From assembly GCA_023423655.1 (NCBI GenBank), contig JAFAFE010000001.1, positions 310,001-374,000 of the forward strand: DNA of 64,000 nucleotides, given 5' to 3'. This stretch comes from Pseudomonadota bacterium. Lineage in GTDB: Bacteria; Pseudomonadota; Alphaproteobacteria; Sphingomonadales; Sphingomonadaceae. The position numbers were made by a program, and so were the translations under genes. The notes under the pieces were generated by a model. That model did not search any database. It was not told the origin of the DNA and saw only the letters and a list, made by a program, of their open reading frames with translations. Positions 24,797 to 32,999 of this stretch are shown here, one piece after another (positions within the stretch are counted from its first letter, which is position 1; every line of letters begins with the position of its first letter).

Positions 24797-25912
24797 TCAC
24801 CACCGTAACCGATACGTCACCAAAAACCCGTCATGGTCGGACGGCGGTTCGCCTTTTTTCCACGGTTCATCGAACAAGGCATCAATGCGGATCGGCGTGA
24901 CCTTGACGCGCGCGCCGCTGGCAAAGCCTTGAATATCCTGTGTGTCCATCCACGGGGCATCGCCGTCCCATGAGGGGATGACTTCGCAACTGTTCGGCTT
25001 GACCGCGCAATAATGGCGCACATCCGCGCCCGGCATGGTTTCGACCTTGGCGCCATAGCGGAAATCCGAATGGCGCGTGTTGAAATCGCCGCCATAGAGG
25101 AAGGGCAGCGCCGGGTCATAGGCGCGCTTCAGGAACAGGCCGGTTTCGACAATCTGCCGTTCATAGGCCTGATTGGTGCGCTCCAGCGGCACTTTGGCGG
25201 CCCCGCGCGCGTTCAAATGCGTGTTGAATAATTGCAGCGGCTCCGGCACGCCGGGGATGGAAATGCGCGCGAGCATCACGCCCTTATTGGCAAGGCAGTC
25301 AAAGCCTGCACAGCTATTGCGCCCGAACGGCGTTTGCGTCACGCTTTCAATGGCATAATCGGTGAAGATATAAAGGCCGCTGCTGGTCAGCTTGCCGATA
25401 CGTTCGCCTTTGACGATACGGCGGTCTTTCTTGAAATCCTTGACCATCGGCGCGAGGCCCAAATCCATCGCGCGGTCGGTGCGCAGCGGCCCGCGCACGC
25501 CATTGGCATAGCCTGCGCGCGCGCCGATCTTGCCCGCTTTGGCGATGAACGCTTCTTGTAGCATGACAATATCGGGCGCGGTCCCGGCGCGCTTCATCGC
25601 GGCGAGTTGATCGGCGATATGGTCCATCGCCACCCCGCGATTCTTACCGCGCGGGGCGGGCAGTCCTGCGACATTATAGATGAGGACCGATACGGTGGTG
25701 GTGCGGCTGCCATCGGGCGCGGTTTCGATGGAGGCGGTGCGCGCGGGCGCTTGCGGCAGCGGGGCCAAGACGGGATGGCTGGCGCAAGCGGTGAGGGTTA
25801 AGGCGGAAAAAGATAAGGCGGGCAGGCAAAGCGCAGAAAGGTGCAGGCGCACGCGGCGCAGGGCTGGCCGCGCCGCCATAGCCCCCCGCCACCAACTGCC
25901 TTTTGCTACCAT
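24797..25912 (-). CDS. Endonuclease/exonuclease/phosphatase-fold lipoprotein
   Basis: This 371-residue protein has a long lipoprotein signal ending in lipobox LTAC (the Cys before ASHPVL). The catalytic domain has the EEP superfamily landmarks: VLIYNVAGL, the metal-binding Glu in IVMLQEAF, LFNTHLNA, YGGDFNTRHSD and the terminal SDHDGFLVTY. These fit a Mg-dependent phosphodiesterase such as a sphingomyelinase- or nuclease-like enzyme acting outside the inner membrane. The ATG at 25912 lies 14 bases after the stop of the nucleoside transporter, so both are likely co-transcribed. A second possible start (ATG 25876) would shorten the n-region. A joint role in using extracellular nucleic acids is possible but unproven. 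Confidence 0.85.
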   Translation of the reverse strand: MVAKGSWWRGAMAARPALRRVRLHLSALCLPALSFSALTLTACASHPVLAPLPQAPARTASIETAPDGSRTTTVSVLIYNVAGLPAPRGKNRGVAMDHIADQLAAMKRAGTAPDIVMLQEAFIAKAGKIGARAGYANGVRGPLRTDRAMDLGLAPMVKDFKKDRRIVKGERIGKLTSSGLYIFTDYAIESVTQTPFGRNSCAGFDCLANKGVMLARISIPGVPEPLQLFNTHLNARGAAKVPLERTNQAYERQIVETGLFLKRAYDPALPFLYGGDFNTRHSDFRYGAKVETMPGADVRHYCAVKPNSCEVIPSWDGDAPWMDTQDIQGFASGARVKVTPIRIDALFDEPWKKGEPPSDHDGFLVTYRLRW

Positions 25913-25925
25913 TATGATCCGGACA

Positions 25926-27362
25926 TTATGGCTTTTGCGGCTGCGCCATTTCGGCCGCTTGTTTTTGAGGCTCTGCCGCCTTGGCCGGTGCGTCGGCCTT
26001 AACGGCTTCCGGCGCAGGCGCGTCCGCGGCCGGCGCGGGGTCCGCGTCGGCTGCGGGCATGGAGGCCGGCGCAGGGGCTGCCGCCTCTGCCGTCGGGGCT
26101 TGCGCCGGATGCGGCAGCGCGCTCGCCGGAATGAGCAGGCCCGCCAGCGTTGCCGACATGAGGTTGGCAAGGCTACCCGCGAGCAAGGCTTTGAGACCCA
26201 GCTTGGCAATCATCGGACGCTGGTTGGGCGCAAGATTGCCGGTCACCGCCATCTGGATCGCAATCGAGGAAAAATTGGCAAAACCGCACAGTGCAAAGGT
26301 CACAATCGCGATGGTGATCGGCGACAGGCTGCCGCTCGCTTTGCCAAGGTCGATAAAGGCGACAAATTCATTGAGGACAATCTTGGTGCCGAACAGGCCG
26401 CCCGCTTGCCCCGCTTCGGCCCAAGGCGCGCCGATAAGCGCCATGATCGGTTTGAAAATATAGCCGAGCAGCATCTGGAAGCTTAAATCGGGATAGCCGA
26501 ACCAGCCGCCAATCCCGCCCAATATGCCGTTGGCGAGCGCGACCAGCGCGACGAACGCCAGCACCATCGCGCCGACCGCCACCGCCAGCTTGACGCCGGT
26601 TTGCGCGCCTTGGGCGGCGGCCATGATGATATTGGCGGGCTTTTCTTCGTCATGGCTTGCATCGGCCAGCACGACCGGCTCGACGCCGATATCTTTAGGG
26701 TCATCGGGCATCATGATCTTGGCCATGAGGATACCGCCGGGCGCGGACATGAAACTTGCGGCCAACAGATAGGGGAGCAAATGTTCGCCGATCATGCTCG
26801 CATAAGCGCCAAGGATGGTGCCTGCGACCCCCGCCATGCCGACCGCCATGATGGTGAAAAGCTGCGGCGGGGTGAGGCCTGCCAGATAAGGGCGGATGAC
26901 CAGCGGACTCTCCGACTGGCCGACGAAAATATTGGCCGCCGCGCCTAGGCTTTCGACCTTGGTGATGCCTGTGATTTTCTGGATCGCACCGCCCACCCAT
27001 TTGATGATGAGCTGCATGATGCCCAGATAATAAAGCACCGAAATGAGCGAGGCGAAGAAGATGATGACGGGGAGCGCGGCAATGGCGAAACTATTGCCGC
27101 CAATTTCGGGCGCTGCGACCGGACCGAAGATAAAATCCGTCCCCGCCTTGGCATAGCCGAGCAGGTTCGACACGCCGCGCGACATCGCACCGATCACCCC
27201 TTGCCCCCAGCTTGTGCGGAACACGAGGAGCGCAATCCCCGCCTGCAACGCAAAAGCCGCCCCTACGACACGCGGGCGGATCCAGCGGCGGTTCGACGAA
27301 CAGGCATAGGCAATGGCCAAAATGATAAGGATGCCGAAAAGGCTGATGAGAAATTGCGGCAC
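25926..27362 (-). CDS. CNT-family nucleoside transporter with Ala/Pro-rich C-terminal tail
   Basis: This is a concentrative, proton- or sodium-coupled nucleoside importer in the inner membrane. The family signatures are present: YCACSSN-like helix 1 region, GQSESPLVIRPYLAG (substrate loop), and FALCGFANFSSIAIQMA near the C terminus. About 8-10 membrane helices are expected. The last roughly 65 residues (after LIPASALPHP) are an unusual Ala/Pro/Glu/Lys tail absent from typical NupC. The start is uncertain. The GTG at 27362 has a G-rich Shine-Dalgarno-like stretch and begins just before the first helix, whereas frames up to 27476 add non-conserved residues. Confidence 0.88.
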   Translation of the reverse strand: MPQFLISLFGILIILAIAYACSSNRRWIRPRVVGAAFALQAGIALLVFRTSWGQGVIGAMSRGVSNLLGYAKAGTDFIFGPVAAPEIGGNSFAIAALPVIIFFASLISVLYYLGIMQLIIKWVGGAIQKITGITKVESLGAAANIFVGQSESPLVIRPYLAGLTPPQLFTIMAVGMAGVAGTILGAYASMIGEHLLPYLLAASFMSAPGGILMAKIMMPDDPKDIGVEPVVLADASHDEEKPANIIMAAAQGAQTGVKLAVAVGAMVLAFVALVALANGILGGIGGWFGYPDLSFQMLLGYIFKPIMALIGAPWAEAGQAGGLFGTKIVLNEFVAFIDLGKASGSLSPITIAIVTFALCGFANFSSIAIQMAVTGNLAPNQRPMIAKLGLKALLAGSLANLMSATLAGLLIPASALPHPAQAPTAEAAAPAPASMPAADADPAPAADAPAPEAVKADAPAKAAEPQKQAAEMAQPQKP

Positions 27363-27605
27363 GTAGGTCCAGCTCCCCCGGAGTTTGGTATAAGCGTCAA
27401 AGCTATACACGCTTTGACAGCCAAGGGAATATTTGCCGGGTAAACTGTGGTGATGCAGCCCAAAAGGTGCGCGCATTTTGCCACAGGGGGGCGGGGGGGG
27501 GATGCGGGGGAGGGTGCACGGGAGGGGTGCGTTATACGGAGTTTGCCGCGCGTGGCTTATAGTCTTTGGTAACCGTGGTCAGGCCGCCCGCATCCCCCAA
27601 AACTT

Positions 27606-27721
27606 CGTCATCCCCGGCTTGACCGGGGATCCATCTGCGGACCTCAAGGTTCGAGCTGTCCTTGCCGGGTTCCCATTATTTCGGGGTCAGGAGATGGATT
27701 CCCGCTTTCGCGGGAATGACG
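27606..27721. repeat. Family A repeat, copy 2
   Basis: The copy starts CGTCATCCCCGGCTTGACCG and ends GGGAATGACG, inverted relative to copy 1 and slightly longer in the middle. The remaining 27,363-27,839 gap holds a G-rich tract at 27,480-27,530 and a terminator, but no gene. Confidence 0.9.
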
Positions 27722-27751
27722 AGCGTTAGGCGGATAAGACGCATCTTCTAC

Positions 27752-27785
27752 AAAAAACACCGGAAAGCGCATGGCCTTCCGGTGT
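27752..27785 (-). terminator. Rho-independent terminator after Ivy-like gene
   Basis: A 9-bp stem (27757-27765 with 27777-27785) is followed on the minus strand by six T residues, downstream of the stop at 27840. Confidence 0.85.
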
Positions 27786-27839
27786 CCTCGATGGTTTTAT
27801 TGTGTATCCAACAGCCGCCCTTGCGGACAGCCGCGCGGC

Positions 27840-28430
27840 TTATGCAGCCTGCGCCGAATATTGGCTTGCGTCTTGCGGGCAGCCTTCGGCGCGCTTGGCG
27901 ACCGGGTCTTTGCCATTATACCAGATGGCGGTGCCGCTGGTCTGGCCTTCCTTGGCTTCGAACGTGCAAACGATGGCTTTGCCGCCATCTTCCGACACGG
28001 CGAGCGTCCAGTTTTTCGCACCGCAATTATGCGGGGTGCAGCCATGCGCGACAATCATATTGCCCGCTTTGAACACCGGCACTTCGGTCGAAGGCGCGGT
28101 GACAGCGCCGCGCGCTGCCGCCGGAAGTGCGAGCTTGAACATAGCGGCAACCACTTTGCTATTGCCCATGAAGCTGTCGCTTGCGGCCTTGCCCGCCGCC
28201 AGCGCATCCTTATCCTTGGGCGCGTCGGCACCCTTAACGCCGGTCGAAGGATATTCGCCGACATGGCTTGCAATATCGCGCTGCGGCGCGGGGGTTTCGG
28301 CTTCGGGCGCCTTGACCGCTACATCTTTTTTGGGGGCTTCAGGGGCAGGGGCTTCCTGCGCACAGGCACCCAGCGCAAGGCCCGCAACTGCAAGGGGGGC
28401 CAAAAACCGGGCGCGCAACATCGACGTCAT
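27840..28430 (-). CDS. Ivy-like lipoprotein (possible lysozyme inhibitor)
   Basis: This 196-residue precursor has lipobox LGAC after MTSMLRARFLAPLAVAGLA, so it is probably a lipoprotein. An acidic Ala/Pro-rich linker is followed by a compact domain. The loop HGCTPHNCGAK resembles the CKPHDC loop by which Ivy-family inhibitors plug the lysozyme active site. The strands WTLAVSEDGGKAIVCTFEA and TAIWYNG also fit that fold. The lysozyme-inhibitor assignment is inferred from this loop and not from full alignment. It is monocistronic, with a terminator behind it. The start ATG 28430 is fixed by the signal peptide. Confidence 0.72.
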   Translation of the reverse strand: MTSMLRARFLAPLAVAGLALGACAQEAPAPEAPKKDVAVKAPEAETPAPQRDIASHVGEYPSTGVKGADAPKDKDALAAGKAASDSFMGNSKVVAAMFKLALPAAARGAVTAPSTEVPVFKAGNMIVAHGCTPHNCGAKNWTLAVSEDGGKAIVCTFEAKEGQTSGTAIWYNGKDPVAKRAEGCPQDASQYSAQAA

Positions 28431-28705
28431 CAAAACTTCTCCAAATTGGTTCGAGGGAGGGTTGGGGGTAACTGTCCGTAACAATTTACCGTAGCGATGC
28501 AAGCCTGAACGGCGCAATAATGGCGGTTTTTCGCGGGAAAATATGAAAAGACCAGCGGCACGGAAAAACGCACGAGAGCTTGCCGCCGACCGCCTCGGGG
28601 GGGAACGGGCCTTTGCTTTCAAACGGTTGCGGGGCGCAGCCGGAATTTTTCTCCATGGGACAAAATTATATATTTTCCTGCCCTGTTTATTTCCGGCCCC
28701 GCACA

Positions 28706-28738
28706 AAAAAGGGGAGAGCATCGCTGCTCTCCCCTTTG
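28706..28738 (-). terminator. Rho-independent terminator after amino-acid permease gene
   Basis: A 13-bp stem (28708-28720 with 28725-28737) with a 4-base loop is followed on the minus strand by a T-run. It could also act weakly on the plus strand. The rest of 28,431-28,795 holds no gene. Confidence 0.85.
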
Positions 28739-28762
28739 TCTTTTGCTTATCGCTTATGGCCT

Positions 28763-28807
28763 ATTTCAGGCGTCCCTAGTTCAGGCGTCCCTAGTTCAGG
28801 CGTCTTT
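28763..28807. repeat. Three 15-bp tandem units spanning the permease stop codon
   Basis: On the minus strand the unit GACGCCTGAACTAGG occurs three times in a row (last unit with one change). The first unit contains the final Asp-Ala codons and TGA of the permease, so the stop codon is repeated three times. Confidence 0.9.
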
Positions 28808-30355
28808 GCCGCCCGGGGTCGGTGCGCCGGGCATGGGCGGGACCGGTTGCGGCGGCGCGTCGGGGTCATCTTCATGCACGTCGATAATCCCGCGTCCGAC
28901 ATTGCTGCGCTTGCGGCTATAGGCGAAATAGACGCACAGGCCGACCGCTGCCCAGATGAGGAACAGGTAAATGCTCTTCATGTCGAGATTGAAGAAGAGA
29001 TAGATACAGCCCAAAATCGCAATCGGGGCGGTGATATAAATGGCCGGCGTCCGGAACGGGCGGTGCCGCGTCGGATCGGTGCGGCGGATCACCATCACCG
29101 CAATCGACACGGCGGCAAAGGCGAACAAGGTGCCCGAATTGGAGATATTGGCCAACTGCCCCACGGGGAAGAAGGCCGCGAACAGCGCCACCGCAATACC
29201 GGTAATGATGGTGATAACGTGCGGCGTGTTATAGCTGGGGTGGATTTTCGAGAAGGATTGCGGCAGCAAACCGTCACGGCTCATCACGAAGAAGATGCGG
29301 GTCTGGCCGAACATCATCATCAGGATAACCGAAGGCAGTGCAAGCCCTGCGGCCAAGCCGATAAGGTTGCCGACTTGCGGCCAACCGATTTCGCGCAAGG
29401 TCCACGCCAAGGCTTCCTTGGAACAGACCACCGCCTGATCGCTGATCGCACCGCAAGCGGCGGCCAGTTCACGGCTTCCCGGTTCCAGCGCATGGCTGCC
29501 CGAAATGCCAACCGGCTGCGCACCGACCGACCCGATCACGCCAGCGGCGACGAGCAGGTAGAAGATGGTGCAGATCGCCAAGCTGCCAATCAGGCCGATC
29601 GGCATATTGCGTTGCGGATTTTTGGTTTCTTCCGCTGCGGTCGATACCGCGTCGAACCCGACATAAGCGAAGAAAATCGACGCGGCGGCGGCCCCGATAC
29701 CCGCGACGCCCAAAGGCGCGAAGGGTTCGAAATTGTCCATATTCATCACCGGCACAGCCAGTATGATGAACAGGGTCAAAGCAATGACCTTGATAACCAC
29801 CAAAATAGCGTTGACGGTCGCCGATTCCTTGGTGCCCATGACGAGCAGCCAGGTCACAAGGCCCGCAATAAACATCGCCGGAAGGTTGATCATTCCGCCG
29901 TCAAACGGGCCTAAAACCCACGCATCGGGTATGTTTATACTGAACGCATGTTCGATAAGCCCGACGACATAGCCGGACCAGCCGACGGAAACGGCCCCTG
30001 CTGCTACCGCATATTCTAGGATGAGCGCCCAGCCGACCATCCATGCGATCAGCTCGCCCATCACGGCATAGCTATAGGTGTAAGCCGACCCCGATACCGG
30101 CACCATCGACGCCATTTCGGCGTAGCAAAGCGCGGCGAACGCACAGACAAAACCGGCAATGATGAAGGAAATCATCATGCCCGGCCCTGCTTTCTGGGCG
30201 GCTTCGGCGGTCAGAACGAAAATACCGGTGCCGATGACAGCACCGATGCCGAGCATGGTAAGCTGGAACGCGCCCAAAGAGCGGTGCAGCGACTTTTTCT
30301 CGGCTGTGGCTAAAATGGCGTCCAATGGTTTGACGCGATCGAATAACATAGACAT
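28796..30355 (-). CDS. APC-superfamily amino-acid permease
   Basis: This 519-residue inner-membrane transporter has about 12-13 helices and is of the cationic amino-acid transporter (CAT/YfnA-like) branch. The motif IGTGIFVLTAEAA in helix 1 is the substrate/backbone-binding loop. Also typical are GFDAVSTAAEETKNPQRNMP after helix 6, RIFFVMSRDGLLP, and the helix-pair C terminus. The C-terminal tail (PPQPVPPMPGAPTPGGKDA) is Pro-rich. The gene is apparently single, with a terminator downstream. The substrate cannot be specified beyond amino acids. A second ATG two codons downstream (30349) is equally possible. Confidence 0.9.
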   Translation of the reverse strand: MSMLFDRVKPLDAILATAEKKSLHRSLGAFQLTMLGIGAVIGTGIFVLTAEAAQKAGPGMMISFIIAGFVCAFAALCYAEMASMVPVSGSAYTYSYAVMGELIAWMVGWALILEYAVAAGAVSVGWSGYVVGLIEHAFSINIPDAWVLGPFDGGMINLPAMFIAGLVTWLLVMGTKESATVNAILVVIKVIALTLFIILAVPVMNMDNFEPFAPLGVAGIGAAAASIFFAYVGFDAVSTAAEETKNPQRNMPIGLIGSLAICTIFYLLVAAGVIGSVGAQPVGISGSHALEPGSRELAAACGAISDQAVVCSKEALAWTLREIGWPQVGNLIGLAAGLALPSVILMMMFGQTRIFFVMSRDGLLPQSFSKIHPSYNTPHVITIITGIAVALFAAFFPVGQLANISNSGTLFAFAAVSIAVMVIRRTDPTRHRPFRTPAIYITAPIAILGCIYLFFNLDMKSIYLFLIWAAVGLCVYFAYSRKRSNVGRGIIDVHEDDPDAPPQPVPPMPGAPTPGGKDA

Positions 30356-30507
30356 TCCCCTAACAAAGCGCCCCGCTGTTCGGGGTCGCCGGATTGCGCA
30401 TGCAATCCTTGGTATTGTGCCGGAACCTAAACGCTTTCACGGAGCGCGCAACATTATATTGCGCGCTGGCACCCCCGGCAGGCCATTTTTATCGCATTTT
30501 TACCGGC

Positions 30508-30897
30508 TCACGCGCCGTCATGCTGCACCAGCATCGGTCCCAGCGCGCGTCCGGCGAGGATATGGACATGGAGGTGCGGCACTTCCTGATGGCTGTGCGG
30601 CCCGGCATTGGCGATCAGGCGATAGCCCGGCTCGACCAGCCCCGCCGCACGCGCAACATGGCCGACGGCGCGGACAAATCCGGCGATTTCAGCCTCACTC
30701 GCCCGCGCGGAAAAATCGTCCCAGCTCACATAAGCGCCTTTGGGAATGACAAGGATATGCGTCGGCGCCCACGGGCTGATGTCGGGAAAGGCATAAGCCC
30801 ATTCATCATCAAAAACCGGCGTCGACGGAATCTCCCCGCGCAGGATTTTGGCAAAGATATTCTGGTCATCATAAGGCTGGGTCGCATCAACGGCCAT
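30508..30897 (-). CDS. HIT-family nucleotide hydrolase
   Basis: This 129-residue cytosolic protein of the HINT branch hydrolyses adenosine phosphoramidates and related nucleotides. The catalytic histidine triad is in VPHLHVHILAG, preceded by THILVIPKG. The N-terminal NIFAKILRGEIPS helix is the family start. The ATG at 30897 has AAGGAG nine bases upstream. It follows hisE by 40 bp on the same strand, an arrangement common in alphaproteobacteria and suggestive of co-transcription with histidine genes. Confidence 0.93.
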   Translation of the reverse strand: MAVDATQPYDDQNIFAKILRGEIPSTPVFDDEWAYAFPDISPWAPTHILVIPKGAYVSWDDFSARASEAEIAGFVRAVGHVARAAGLVEPGYRLIANAGPHSHQEVPHLHVHILAGRALGPMLVQHDGA

Positions 30898-30937
30898 GAG
30901 CGGGGACTCCTTGACGAAGGGGTGGGGAGAGAGGCGC

Positions 30938-31258
30938 TTAATCCTGCGGGCGCGCGGCTTTTTCTTCAAGGCCGGACAGGCCTTCGCGGGCGTCGAGTTC
31001 GGCGAGGATGTCGGCAAAGCTTAGGTCCATATCGGCGAGCAGGCAGGCGAGATGGAAGAGGAGGTCGGCGGATTCGGAAATCGTGCCTGCGCGGTCGTCA
31101 CTGACCGCGGCGATCACGGTTTCGGTTGCCTCTTCGCCCAGCTTTTGCGCCATTTTTGCGCGGCCTTTATGCGCGAGGCTGGCGACATAGCTGGTGGCCG
31201 GATCGGCGCTGCGGCGCGCCCTTATCGTGGCTTCGAGGCGGGTAAGACGGTCATCCAT
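30938..31258 (-). CDS. hisE: Phosphoribosyl-ATP pyrophosphatase
   Basis: The enzyme removes pyrophosphate from PR-ATP in the second step of histidine synthesis. At 106 residues it is the stand-alone all-alpha MazG-type form. The metal-binding helices are KLGEEATETVIAA and ESADLLFHLACLLAD. The start ATG 31258 gives the usual N terminus (DRLTRLEATIRARR). The upstream frame to 31420 has no family support. Other his genes are not in the window, so hisE is at least 100 bp separated from whatever precedes it. Confidence 0.93.
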   Translation of the reverse strand: MDDRLTRLEATIRARRSADPATSYVASLAHKGRAKMAQKLGEEATETVIAAVSDDRAGTISESADLLFHLACLLADMDLSFADILAELDAREGLSGLEEKAARPQD

Positions 31259-31358
31259 AGGCTCGCTGCATGGCGAGGGGGACACGGTGTCGTCAAGCGG
31301 AAAAGCGGCGCGCTCTGCCGATTGGCGTGGCCAACCGGGCGCTGGTTGGCGTCGGAGG

Positions 31359-31778
31359 TCAGTCCTTGGCGATGCCGTCGCCGCCCGGCCTGCGCCGCGC
31401 GCGCATCCGTGCAAAGGCAAGGCCTGCGAGCCCCGCCCCGAACAGGCCGATCATCGCGGGCTCGGGGACTTCGGCCGCCGCCAGCGCATTGCCGGTTGCG
31501 GCCTGACGCGGTTGGCCTTTCGCCGCTACCGGCGGCGTGAAGAAGGAGCCGCCCGCCGAGGTCGCTCCGCTATTATTGGCGGGTGCAGGCGTAACGGGAG
31601 CGGGCGTAGCGGGCGCTTGCGTGGACGCAGGTGCGGCTTGCGGCGCGGCTTGCGCGGCAAAGACCGGCACGAGCGCGACCAGTGCGACCGCAATCGCCCC
31701 GCCCAGACGGTATAAAATATGCCGCATCCGACCAGCCCGTTCCATTCGCTTGCCCATCCGGCCTGCCCTTAAAGTCAT
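31359..31778 (-). CDS. PEP-CTERM sorting-domain protein
   Basis: This 139-residue secreted protein has an N-terminal signal (ILYRLGGAIAVALVALVPVFAAQAAP). A low-complexity Ala/Pro/Thr region follows, then a C-terminal sorting tag: the VPEP motif followed by a helix AMIGLFGAGLAGLAFA and a basic tail RMRARRR. That tripartite tag is cut by exosortase (EpsH) and couples proteins to exopolysaccharide export. No exosortase is in the window, but an EPS island is. The ATG at 31778 has AAAGGGA upstream. ATGs at 31745 and 31727 are alternatives, the latter giving a more conventional signal peptide. Confidence 0.85.
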   Translation of the reverse strand: MTLRAGRMGKRMERAGRMRHILYRLGGAIAVALVALVPVFAAQAAPQAAPASTQAPATPAPVTPAPANNSGATSAGGSFFTPPVAAKGQPRQAATGNALAAAEVPEPAMIGLFGAGLAGLAFARMRARRRPGGDGIAKD

Positions 31779-31907
31779 AAGGCGAATCCCTTTGAAATCG
31801 CACATGAAATTTCTATAGCAGAAACAGATGAATAATGTCCAAAGGGAGGCGTAAAATCTTGTGGCGGGCAGGAGGGGGGAACGGAGGGCTTGTCGATTAA
31901 AGGCGCC

Positions 31908-32789
31908 TTACGCGTCCTTCAAATGCGCGCCATCGCCATTGGGGTAATAGGCCTGGATGATTTCCCAAGCCTCTTCGGCGGTTTCGACGAACTGGAACAG
32001 GTTCAAATCATCAATGCCGATCACGCCTTCTTCCGCGAGCGCGTGGAAATCGACGACCCGTTCCCAAAATTCCTTGCCGAAGAACAGGACCGGCATCGGT
32101 TTGATCTTGCCGGTCTGGATCAAGGTCAAAAGCTCGAACGATTCATCGAACGTGCCAAAGCCGCCGGGGAACACCGCGACCGCGCGAGCGCGCAGCAGGA
32201 AGTGCATCTTGCGCAGCGCGAAATAGTGGAACTGGAACGACAGCGAGGGCGTCACATATTGGTTGGGGGCCTGTTCATGCGGCAAGACAATGTTGAGGCC
32301 GATGGATTCGCGGCCAACATCCGCCGCGCCGCGATTGGCCGCCTCCATGATCGAAGGCCCGCCGCCCGAACAGACGACAAAATGGCGGTCGCCATCCTTG
32401 TCCGTCGGCACCTGACTGGCGATTTGGGCGAGCTTGCGCGCTTCTTCATAATATTTGGCCTTGGCGACCAGCCGTTCGGCGACGGTCTTTTCCCAATCGG
32501 TTTTGGCTTGTGCGAGCCGTTCGGCGGCATGGCCGGGCTCCGGAATCCGCGCCGAGCCATAGACCACCATCGTCGAGGCAATCTTGGCTTCATCGAGCAG
32601 CAATTCGGGCTTAAGCAATTCCAGTTGGAAACGGACGGGGCGCAAATCTTCGCGCAACAGAAAGTCCGTATCCTGAAACGCAAGCTTATACGCCGCGCTT
32701 TCGGTCTGGGGGGTAGAGAGATTTTTCTTGGCGAAATCCGCATCTTCGCGGGCGCGCGGAAAGCGCGACTTATGCTTTTCTTGTGTCAT
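31908..32789 (-). CDS. LOG-family nucleotide phosphoribohydrolase-like protein
   Basis: This 293-residue protein belongs to the LOG/TIGR00730 superfamily, often misannotated as lysine decarboxylase. VVYGSARIPEPG is the first nucleotide-binding strand, CSGGGPSIMEAANRGA the second, and VAVFPGGFGTFDE contains the PGGxGTxxE signature that binds the nucleotide phosphate and supplies the catalytic Glu. Such enzymes release the base from nucleoside 5'-monophosphates. An N-terminal helical extension of about 60 residues is typical of the longer bacterial branch. ATG 32789 is chosen because residues upstream of it are not conserved. Confidence 0.88.
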   Translation of the reverse strand: MTQEKHKSRFPRAREDADFAKKNLSTPQTESAAYKLAFQDTDFLLREDLRPVRFQLELLKPELLLDEAKIASTMVVYGSARIPEPGHAAERLAQAKTDWEKTVAERLVAKAKYYEEARKLAQIASQVPTDKDGDRHFVVCSGGGPSIMEAANRGAADVGRESIGLNIVLPHEQAPNQYVTPSLSFQFHYFALRKMHFLLRARAVAVFPGGFGTFDESFELLTLIQTGKIKPMPVLFFGKEFWERVVDFHALAEEGVIGIDDLNLFQFVETAEEAWEIIQAYYPNGDGAHLKDA

Positions 32790-32847
32790 TGACGGGTGTT
32801 TAGGCGCTTTTTGTGAAAAAAGAAAGAATGGATGGGGGGACATCCTG

Positions 32848-32990
32848 CTCCCCTCCCGCTTGCGGGAGGGGCTGGGGGTGGGTCTGGCTGACTGTTCTGG
32901 CGGTCAGTATAAACTAAGCCCACCCCGACTCCGCCTAAATTCGCTTACGCTCATTAAGGCTCCGTTGCCCCTCCCGCTCGCGGGAGGGGA
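32848..32990. repeat. Paired family B repeat
   Basis: Inverted CTCCCCTCCCGCTTGCGGGAG and CCCTCCCGCTCGCGGGAGGGG ends enclose GGGGGTGGG and CCCACCCC arms. The right part shares AAGGCTCCGTTGCCCC with the 24.7 kb copy. Confidence 0.88.
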
Positions 32991-32999
32991 ATATATGCC

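Noticed and set aside
28580..29914. A 444-codon plus-strand open frame opposite the amino-acid permease
   Set aside because: It is antisense to a membrane protein with conserved APC motifs and has no coding character.
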